NCBI GenBank assembly: GCA_963693305.1
Contig: OY855912.1
Span: forward strand, 31,263,277-31,327,276
DNA: 64,000 nt
Reading direction: 5' to 3'
Source of the DNA: Meandrina meandrites
Taxonomy: Eukaryota; Cnidaria; Anthozoa; Scleractinia; Meandrinidae
This document shows positions 55,207-64,000 of the stretch, piece by piece. The notes beneath the pieces were generated by a model that was not told the origin of the DNA, did not search any database, and saw nothing but the letters and a program-made list of their open reading frames with translations. Each line of letters begins with the position of its first letter. Position 1 is the stretch's first letter. Made by a program: the position numbers and the translations under genes.

Positions 55207-57630
55207 CTGAGAACGGATTAAAGGAAAATATCAAAAGCTTAAGTGACGAGTATCCAGCTTTCTCTGCGTTTTAAAGTTTTTATATTTTTGTCAAATGAAG
55301 TACTTTCTCGTAACATCTTCGGGTAATCGAGTTTACAAGGCAGTCGAATCGACGAGCTTTTGTCAAAAGAATAATTTAAATTAGCTTCCAAATATATTTT
55401 GCAGTTAGAATAGAATAAGACAGGACCCCTCGTAAGAACTCAATGAGACAATTCTATTAAATTTTTAATGAAGCAATTGTGTTGGCACCTGCCAGATGCG
55501 AAAACCGGTTTCGTGGGGAACAGTGATTGTTTTTCTTCTTTCTCGCTTTAATTTGTCTTATGGCTTTCTTTGCCTGAATGATTCTTCATTGTTCTTCAGA
55601 TAAGCTGTAGCTGTTTTTGATTTCTTAGTGGGTGCCATTCACAATAAACAAAAATATTAATATGTGAATGAAAAATATCTCCGGGTTTTTTTTAAAAATA
55701 TATTTAGTTTGGACCGGATGGTAGGAAATATGAGGTACAGGCCAATCTAACTTGTCTCCGAAGCTTTGGGGAATAAAACATATGAAATTAAATATTCATC
55801 TCTCAACCTTGATATGATATTTTTTGTTGTATTCTCCCAAGTCTCGGGGCCAGGTTAGAATTTTAACAAATCGGAATTAGGTAATTTAAGCATTCCAAAG
55901 TACGTTTACAAAGAATCGACCAATGGTGTTTTAAATTATAGCATATTCGCTGAATACGCGCTACTGCCGAAGCCACATTTACATAAAGCGCTTACTAATG
56001 ACTGACATGCCAGATGTTCTCCAACAATAGAAGAAAAGCCATTATTTAACTTTGAAACGAAAACGTTTTAAGTGCCGCCATAAATCAACGTGTCGAGTTT
56101 CAGTGACTTCTGTCTTTCCTGATTGAAAATTAACTCGGCGAATTGTTATGAAATCTGAAATCAGGATCAGATACCATGAGATATTAACATTAACATTACG
56201 AAAACTTAATGAAAAGCCGAAAACTTGTGTTTACTTTCCTCACGTTTAAGTTCTCGTCGAAAAAAAAATCATGAGCAGTAAAAGTTCACATTTTCAACAA
56301 ACTTGCGGTAGAAGCCGTTTTACTTCTTTGTTGTGTACAAACGCACTCAGTGAAGATTATTACACGGCTCAATATCCTGATAGTTATAAGCAAAACAAAG
56401 ACGATGACTTTCCACAGCACTGCACCTTGAGGTCCAATGCAAACTTATATTAAACGCGAGATGGTGTCACGTAGTAAGTCAGATGTTTTTGTATGCTGAT
56501 GAACACTTTTTCAGCGGTATTACCACCCGGGTCCTGTCAGGAACAGCAAGGTCCCAACTACACACTTAAACCAGTAGGGTTTGCCCACCCCAAAAGTTGC
56601 TTAGCACGAGATTTAATTATTCAGTCGTGTTCGTGTTTCCAAAAATACTTTATTCTTATCCCCACCCCTCCCCCCCCACAGGTAAAGCTTGTTATGTTTC
56701 GTTGTAGATCGTAACCAGTTAAACTTGTTAGATAAGATTTATTGTTCTATCTTACTGAAACAGATACTAATCTCCTCTTCAACAGAAAATTCAATGCCCA
56801 ACAATGTAACAAGGTCATTGTTTGAAACCCACGTACACAAGCATAATGTGTACGCTTTGCGTGCCTAAGATCCAGTAATGCAATATCGTCAAAACTCTCA
56901 ACCGGATAAAACGGCAGAAGTCTCTTTACTGTAACAATGCAAACACTCGAAATGAGACATGAGGATTTGTCCGAGATGAATATTATTCGACTGTGTCGAT
57001 GTCATTGTGGGTGGAAAGCTTCCTAAAAAAATATAATTTACGCACCTGCGGTCGACTCAAATTATCTACGCCCACACAGCAAAGATGGTCGCAGGAGAAT
57101 GACCTTTAGAACTGAATTCACAAAACCATGGCACGGAATTGTGTAAAATTTTGATTGACTGCAACGATAGCATGTAAGTTGAGAAGTGACAGAAGTATCA
57201 GACTTATCGGGGAATACCATACAGTTGTTGACTCGATGAACATTAAGCTGTCTGCTGAGCCATGTTTTACCTTTGGATATCAGGTTGCCTTCTCTCACCG
57301 CTAAAATATCGTGCGTTTAGTCACGAACAGAGCAGGATCAGTTTTTGGAACTCGCTAAACTGGTTATACATTCCAGAAAAGCATGTGAGGTGTCCATAAC
57401 GACATGACAGAGGCCATACTGGAAAGTTCGTATTTGATACGCCGAAGTTTTACGCCAAATCCCTATGAAATACGCCAGAAGTTGGCGTAAATTATCGAGC
57501 TCCACGCCGAAGATCTTCGGCATAACATACATGTTTTCCAGACTGGGACAGAGGTTATTACTTTGAAAGCTGTGCTTGTTGATTTTGAATAATTTACTGC
57601 CGCTTTACTTGATGTGTATCACCTATATAT
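55207..57630. other. Upstream of ATF7IP; intergenic, nothing recognised
   Basis: It may contain the ATF7IP promoter and a first non-coding exon. No supported coding exon, RNA gene or known repeat was seen. Confidence 0.35.
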
Positions 57631-57638
57631 ATATTTAA

Positions 57639-57817
57639 CAAATAAAGAAGCCTAAGCCATGTTTTATACTGTCATAAAACACGACGGGCATTTGAGAACA
57701 CGAGGGAAATGTAGAAAACATGAGCCGCAGGCGAATGTTTTCTACATTTCTCGAGTGTTCTCAAATGCCCGGAGTGTTTTATGACAGTATAAAACATGGC
57801 TTAGCCTTCTTTATTTG
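57639..57817. mobile_element. 179-bp foldback element
   Basis: It starts CAAATAAAGAAGCCTAAGCC and ends with the reverse complement (one mismatch). The arms continue through ATGTTTTATACTGTCATAAA, ACACTC/CGGGCATTTGAGAA and GAAATGTAGAAAAC almost to the centre. It has no coding capacity. A shorter related palindrome (TATGTTTTATACTCTGATAA) occurs near 58513-58540. Confidence 0.75.
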
Positions 57818-59130
57818 CTTTATGATATAGATTTTAGACGCCGCGAGTGAAAAGTTAAATTAAAATACTTGTAAATGTACAACAAGAGCGACTGAACGAA
57901 GATGAAAGGCAGCAAATAGTTTACGGGAAGACCAGAAAACTGACACAATTTCATTCATAGTTCGACGTAAGTTTGTTACCTTTCAATCTTGATCTTGTCT
58001 TTTTGAACTTCAATAAAGTACCTTCACCGACTCTGAGTGCAATTTCGTCTCAGCATAATGTAGTAGTCTTGATGACAGCCGTGGAGCCGTAAACAAGTAC
58101 AATATGTAAACACTTGCTTCGCTCGTCTTGCACAAGGCGTATAATTTCCAGAAAAGCTATTGCTTCGGATCTTCCCGTAAACCTTAATTGTTGTCACAAT
58201 TTTCCAGCATGAATAGACGATTTAAGAGGAGATTGTCGAGGAAAATCTTCGAAAGAAAACTCTCTCGCTCGCTGTCGTTGCGTGTTTCATTCAACTCAAG
58301 GAGTGAACACCGCGCCACAATTTTTCCCGCCTCCTCATAATATCACTTCGTTTACATCAAAATGAAATGTCCAGTGGATTTATACTTCAGTAAAAAGCAA
58401 TTTAATAAAACAAATATTCCATTCGCCTTTGTTGGATACGAGTGGTTGTAGCCAACGAGGCGCGAAGCACTCGAAGAAAGCTGACGAAAAACAATAAAAC
58501 ATGATTTTTCTATGTTTTATACTCTGATAAAACATAGGTTTTTAGCCAATCAGAGCGCGCGCAGACTCCTATCTATATTGAAAATCAACATGAAGTGCTT
58601 TCACTTTTTCATGCTATCTGTGACAAACGTGGAAAATGTTATTGTATTTTTTTAATAAAAAAGCTACGTGGATTACATTATATCTTCGAGAGCCATCTAC
58701 GCACGTCTTGTTTTCATTTTCCCCTTAAGATCACACTCAACTGACTTGAAATAGATGCTAGAAACCACGATCAACTCGCTGACAAAGATCGAAGCAAAAC
58801 GTAAGACGAAAAAAATAATAATGGAAATAATTATACTCATTGAAATTGCATCTCATTTCTGGAGCTAAGTGTAATAAAAAAAATTAATAAAAGGGACTTT
58901 GTCGGGGTCCACAAATTCGGTGCGCTGCGTATCGTGAGTTATCACAATGAGTTAAATTTCATGCGAGTTACAAAATTGTGAAATTTCAATATTTCGTTTT
59001 AATCCCGAAACTCGTAGAGCCAAACGTTAATTAAATTGAGCCACGCGTTTACCGTGAAGGTGGAAGACGGAAACACGTGCCGTCAGTTCAAAGTTTTGTT
59101 TCCGCTGGGACGGTCGAATATTTTCATGAG
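57818..59130. other. Intergenic, nothing recognised beyond a short palindrome
   Basis: Near 58513-58540 a palindrome related to the 57639-57817 element is followed by CCAATCAGAGCGCGC. No gene is supported. Confidence 0.35.
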
Positions 59131-59138
59131 TACTGGTA

Positions 59139-59589
59139 CCGTATTTTCTCAATTAAACGCCGGACCCCGATTAAACGCCGGCCTCGTATAAACGCCGGGT
59201 CAAACCGGTTGTTTTTTAAATAAACGCCGGGGGCGTTTAATCGAGGCCCCGGCGTTTATTTGCGTTCGAACCAACAAGAATGGAAGCTGAATAACAAAAT
59301 AAAACATAGCATATATCGTGTTCGTGTTGTCATTAGGTCTCATTACTGATGACGCACAGACTCAGGGACAGTTTGCTGGGGCCGTACGAAGGGAAAACTC
59401 GTTCCCCGTTGACAAACTGCCCTAGATCTCGTAGGATAGGCTCTAATAAATCAGTCTGAAAGAATGACAGAAAGGTGCAGCTCATTAATAAACGCCGGAC
59501 CCCGATTGAACGCCGGCTTCAAATAAACGCCTGGTCCACAAGGCCAATTTTGAAATAAACACCGGGGGCGTTTAATTGAGAAAATGCGG
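59139..59589. mobile_element. 451-bp TA-flanked inverted-repeat element
   Basis: The termini are CCGTATTTTCTCAATTAAAC and the reverse complement of its partner (CCGCATTTTCTCAATTAAAC), flanked by TA on both sides (59137-59138 and 59590-59591). Next to each end are several copies of AAACGCCGG in both orientations. The TA flanks suggest a Tc1/mariner-type non-autonomous element. No transposase is present. Confidence 0.7.
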
Positions 59590-59610
59590 TAACCAATCTT
59601 TTCCAGTAAC

Positions 59611-59814
59611 ATGAAGCCTTTTCTGTTAGCTATCTTCAGTGTAACCTTGCCCTTTTTTCTTTTAATTTGCACTCAAAACAACAAAGAACAAGGTTTAGGC
59701 CCCATGCAAGGTGTATTTTTACCACATGTATGTTGTTATTGTTGTTGTTGTTGTTTTTGTTATGCAGACCCCTCATATAACAAAAACATAAGCTCTATGC
59801 CAAAACACCTGTAA
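59611..59814 (+). CDS. Possible small secreted protein start (weak)
   Basis: ATG at 59611 opens a frame with a good signal-peptide-like core (FLLAIFSVTLPFFLLICT) and ends at 59814 after 67 codons. Its middle is a Cys run produced by a TTG/TGT simple repeat, which is more likely low-complexity DNA than protein. A weak donor (GTTTAG after CAAG at 59694) and an acceptor (TTATGCAG at 59767) could remove that part. No neighbours with consistent phase were found. Confidence 0.2.
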   Translation: MKPFLLAIFSVTLPFFLLICTQNNKEQGLGPMQGVFLPHVCCYCCCCCFCYADPSYNKNISSMPKHL

Positions 59815-62400
59815 AGTTATACATAAAATTTCTGTCCGATACGTATCTCGAAAACAGTAAAATTCTTATTGCTTTTTGAGGTAATAACTTTGAACAGTAC
59901 GACACCGTCCGTATTATAGAATTCAGGAGCAGGAACAAATATGATTAGGAAATTAAACAATCCATGTACCACCCTTGATCATGATCACATTGGAGCGAAT
60001 TTTAAATAATATGCAGTTGCTGTCAAGACTAAAGGAATTGTTGCCAGGCTACGAGCGACAATTCATTTTAAGAGTTTATGGGCGACAAAAGTCATTCAAT
60101 TTCTTTAGAAATGGCCGAAATCTAGGAGTTCGTTATTTGTCAGTTTCACTTAGTTAAATCGCGGTTGCAGCTACTCTAGCGCAGCGAGCCAAAAATGTTT
60201 GGTACTCGGCATACCAAAACCTATTCCTATGCTTGTCGAGTACGCACATGGTCGCTGTTCGTTAGATCTCAAGGCCTTGCTCCGTTTTGAAGGACACAGT
60301 TTGTTGTAATTTACAAACAAGTTGTCCGTGCCATGGTCTCTCTCGATCCTCGAAGACGAGGTTACGAAAGCCAGGATTTAATCCTTGTTATGTATTAATG
60401 GCATTCTTGTCGTGCAGTGAAACAAGAAATATCATTTGATCGACGCTATGAGGCTGACAATAATTAACAACCTCAACTTATTGCCTGCTATAACATGCAA
60501 CAATAGAAAACACTGCACGACACCCGCGATGATCGAGACAGATGTCCATTCCTTTCACCAGCGAAGAAACAAAGAAGTCGCTAATGGCGAGGAATCGTGG
60601 AATTGTAATATAAGAACGGCCATATTTAAAATAAAGGCAATAAGCTTAAGGGTTGGTCGTAAAATTACAACTTAGGCTTGTTTCCTTCCTAACACCATAT
60701 TATTACATAACGGAAATATCACTAAGAAGTCCCACTCAGTGTTATATTCCGTACGCCGAGTCCATCGAGGGAAACGTAAAGTAAATAAAATACAGTATCG
60801 ACTGACAACCACTCGGTTGAACCATGACTGTAACCTTGTTAGTTATGGCAAAGAGGACATATTTGATATTCCATAGAGGAGAGTGAAATGACAAACATCT
60901 CCAAAATGTGCGTAATATTTATAAAAGCTTAGAAGAGTCGACGAGATTTTGAAATTTGTTACCATATGATTGCCACTGGTTCGTCACATCTGCCAAAGCC
61001 GATATAACAGATGAAGGACTTACGAAACAAGTCGCCGCCGGATCCGAAATCGCAACCAAAGATTTCCTTGCGGTTTCCCTTTGTTTTCACTCCCTTTTTT
61101 TTTAAAAAAAAATTATAGTTATTCATTCGCCCGTGCAATTTTTACTGTAACATGAATAGATCGCAAACACGCTGTTGACAAGATATCGTCCCCTACCTCT
61201 GACGTTAAGCTAAATAATCACTGCACAGCCGAAGTAACAGGTTGTTTTCTTCAACTTGGCTCAGGGAACACAATTGAGCGCGTTACAATTTTCTAGAGTT
61301 TGCGATGAACCGACCTCGTGTTGTGGTGGTGATTGAGAGGTCATTTGAATTGCAAAATCACCCAGCCATTGTGTCAAATATTATTTACCTTTCAAACGCT
61401 GCCACCAATTTCAAGTATTTCGTGCTGATTAAAAGACGTACAAGCCCTTCCAAATATTCAGCCAAAGTCTCTGAGTATTCTGTCAAATTATCCTGAAAGC
61501 TAAACCTTTCTTCACGTGAAGAAAGAGCCCAAAGGGTCGCAAAGTTCTTTTCAAAGACCACGCGCGCGTTGGAGACAATACCATTTGCAACATTCCTTTC
61601 ACGCCTACGTAATCAAGTCAAACAAGATCCTTTCTTAATTAAACCGGCTTGACTTGTTTCAGAACAATGCGCAATCTCCGAAGTCAATTAAAATATCAGC
61701 TTGCAAGCTCCGCTGCACGTTTCATATATACACAAAAAGCTAAAATCTGTCAAAACATTTTCACCGTTTGACATGGTGAATCTGAAAAAAAAAATAACAT
61801 GTTAAGATTTATTATGAAACATTTTCGAGCTCTTGGTTTTAGCGGCCATCTGTCCACGGTGTTATAAATTATCTGGATCTTGCCAACGACAAGATTGATT
61901 TTATTTTATTTTGCGTAGTGCTTAACTTATAAATAAAGTGAGCTGTTGCCAACTTATTTGACACTGATAGAACATCTGCCCCGCGCATTATTTTTTTTCG
62001 AATTTTTTTGTTTTAAATCAGATCAGCTAATATACATTTTTATGTCACAGCTGAATGCGTTATAGCAATTTCTCGCACGATATCGTGAAAATTTACTTTT
62101 TCTCGAATTTACTGAATGATAATCGGACTCAAATGCAGACTTTTTCAAAATGCGTGTTAAAAACTGGAAAAAGTTTGTACCTGTTAAAAAATAACAAAGG
62201 TTGAAAAGTCTCAGTTATTTGTGTGAGCCTCGTGGAATATTTAACACTCTACATTTTATTTCTGCCTTCAGCGCTCAAAATCTAGAGATCGGCAAATGCA
62301 ATAAAGAGTAGTTTTTTCACAAATCTTGGCATAAAATATAGATTTCGGGCCTGAAACTTCAAAAATATCGGCTACAGTAATCAAGCAAAGGCTAAGTCAA
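59815..62400. other. Intergenic, nothing recognised
   Basis: Short frames only (for example 59975-60157, 60436-60675 and 61305-61496), without domain content or splice-consistent partners. Confidence 0.35.
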
Positions 62401-62404
62401 ATAA

Positions 62405-62990
62405 GGAAGGGCAGTAAGATGTTTTAGTTGTGTTGCATTGTAGTGTAGCTTGGTGCATTGTACTATATCTTTCAGTGTAGCGTGGTGATGTGCAGGGTAG
62501 TGCAGTGCAGTGTAGTGCATTGCGTTGCGGTGCGGTGCGGTGCGGTGCGTTGCGTTGCGGTGCGGTGCGGTGCGGTGCGGTGCGGTGCGGTGTGGTGGGG
62601 TGCGGTGCGGTGCAGTGCAGTGCAGTGTAGTTAGTTTAGTTTAGTGTAGTTTAGTGTAGTTTAGTGTAGTGTAGTTTAGTGTAGTGTAGTGTAGCGTAGC
62701 GTAGCGTAGTGTAGTGTAGTGTAGTGTAGTGTAGTGTAGTGTAGCGTAGCGTAGTGTAGTGTAGTGTAGTGTAGTGTAGTGTAGTGTAGTGTAGTGTAGT
62801 GTAGTGTAGTGTAGCGTAGTGTAGTGTAGCGTAGTGTAGTGTAGTGTAGTGTAGTGTAGTGTAGTGTAGTGTAGTGTAGTGTAGTGTAGTGTAGTGTAGT
62901 GCAGTGTAGTGCAGTGCAGTGCAGTGAAGCGTGTTGTCGTGTAATGTAGTGTCGTGCAGTGTGGTATTGTGTAGTAAGTGTCGGTGCAGT
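62405..62990. repeat. Pentanucleotide satellite (GTAGT-type with blocks of variants)
   Basis: Long array of 5-base units. The core from about 62650 to 62900 is TGTAG with occasional CGTAG. The left part has blocks of GTGCG and GCAGT variants, and the edges degrade. The apparent 139-codon frame on the minus strand is a translation of the repeat (His/Tyr/Thr/Leu) and is not a gene. Confidence 0.9.
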
Positions 62991-63371
62991 GCAGCTTTTT
63001 TTTCTCGTGTAAACACCACCACGTCCAAATAATAATCTCTGCCAGTATTATAATGACAAATCTGACTCACCTATTGAAAACCTTGGCTACGTGGTTAAAT
63101 CTGTCCATGAGGTGCTCCACGGTGGGCTGGTATGAATTGTGTCGCCAGACTGTTGTAAAGTAAGTGCGTGATACAATGTGGATATTATTTGCCATTATAT
63201 ATGGTGTGCTAGAAGTCTAGCTTAGAGAATTCCTTTATTTCAAGTGATTGTTATCTGATATAGATTCACACGTCAGCCGGCTTATCTTAAAGTCTATTTA
63301 ATACCTATTAAACAAAGGTATTTTAAGTATCTGAAAATCCGTATGACTTTGTGACCGCCTTCGGCGGTGGC

Positions 63372-63875
63372 TCACAGCCAACAACAACAACAACAACAAT
63401 TTATTGGTATTCCGATATAGATGGTGTTGCCTAAATATAGAATCGCTAAACATTCAAACGAAAGAAGTAAGAATAGCGAAAAGAAAGAAAAATTAGTGTG
63501 TTCTAGGGTTACAAAGTTCTCATCTGCCAGTGCTTCATGTATAAAGTAACCTAGTGTCTTACAAATAAAAGTGTCAGCATTGTTACACAGAAACATTGTT
63601 TTCTCTGTGTTGTTTATTATAAAGCAGTCAAACTTCGGATATTTCCTTATGATGTCATTTGTGATTTGTTGTCTAATATTATTGCATCGGTCACAATGAA
63701 ATAAGAAATGCATTTCATTCTCAATTTGGTTAGAACAGCAGTACTGACAAATTCTAAGAGTTTCAGGTAATTTAGGAGTACAGTGTCGCCCAGATTCAAT
63801 TCTAAGATTATGACTACTCGATCGGAGTTTAGCTACAGCTTGTCTATGTTTGAGGTTCTTTACTTGTTCCAGGTC
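63372..63875 (-). mobile_element. LINE 3' end: C-terminus of a reverse-transcriptase polyprotein
   Basis: The minus-strand frame reads LRSSSHNLRIESGRHCTPKL, then RICQYCCSNQIENEMHFLFH and C..CNNIRQQI. This is the common C-terminal Cys/His cluster of non-LTR retrotransposon proteins (RICQYC...E.HFLFHC). It is followed on the plus-low side by a CAA run (63380-63400) as tail. It is 5'-truncated; no reverse-transcriptase core lies in the window. Confidence 0.7.
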
Positions 63876-64000
63876 CGGTACTCAGATTTGCTTACATCTG
63901 TTTCACATCTGCCAGATTATATAACAAAGAGTTGTGTATTACGTATATAAATAACACTCGAATGCAGGAGACAATATCTTTAATATGTTACCGACTAAAA

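Noticed and set aside
59451..59672. 73-codon minus-strand frame
   Set aside because: It runs across the end of the TA-flanked element and its flank; the frame is incidental.
62651..63070. Long minus-strand open frame rich in Leu/His/Tyr/Thr
   Set aside because: It is a translation of the pentanucleotide satellite; a 5-base unit cycles through all frames and rarely gives stops.
63360..63420. CRISPR-like or direct-repeat array
   Set aside because: It is only a CAA simple-repeat tail of a LINE. No regularly spaced repeats with unique spacers exist anywhere in the window.

Overview
The window looks like nuclear DNA from an animal, most likely a cnidarian and probably an anthozoan such as a stony coral. 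This is inference, because no species-diagnostic gene is present. The support is AT-rich DNA, genes split into many small exons with GT-AG introns, an animal ATF7IP (MCAF1) homologue, an ABCC-type transporter relic, and many tRNA-derived SINEs, LINE 3' ends and foldback elements. All gene models below were assembled by hand from reading frames, splice sites and codon phase, without transcript evidence.

Layout. 346-668 is the last exon of a small basic secreted-type protein. 5665-11905 (+) encodes a 1003-residue secreted protein with an acidic start, two related helical modules, a Pro-rich repeat and a basic tail. 14904-19874 (+) encodes a long disordered region, a C-type lectin domain and an SGNH/GDSL hydrolase domain that can be read as one 904-residue secreted protein; a second signal-peptide-like start lies just before the lectin. 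21472-28130 (+) is a basic secreted protein made of about 13 tiny exons. 31869-36842 (+) is the most striking gene: a 293-residue precursor with three copies of a peptide of about 43 residues, each bounded by Lys-Arg. 38160-43285 (-) is a Ser/Thr/Pro-rich mucin-like secreted protein whose C-terminus carries one diverged copy of the same peptide module. 45985-46735 is a broken ABCC transporter fragment. 48004-55190 (-) is the ATF7IP homologue with a C-terminal fibronectin type III domain. 55207-64000 is mostly intergenic, with transposon-like inverted repeats, a pentanucleotide satellite and a LINE end.

How the genes relate. The five secreted-protein genes that start inside the window share one plan: a signal-peptide exon ending after the first base of a codon (phase 1), then mostly phase-1 exons that can be added or lost without breaking frame. 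This fits a locus of exon-shuffled, fast-evolving secreted proteins. The peptide precursor and the mucin-like gene lie tail to tail and share the motif ARHRNVxFD at the same exon boundaries, so they are probably paralogues at that end. ATF7IP is an ordinary nuclear gene (SETDB1/heterochromatin cofactor in vertebrates) and does not appear functionally linked to the secreted genes.
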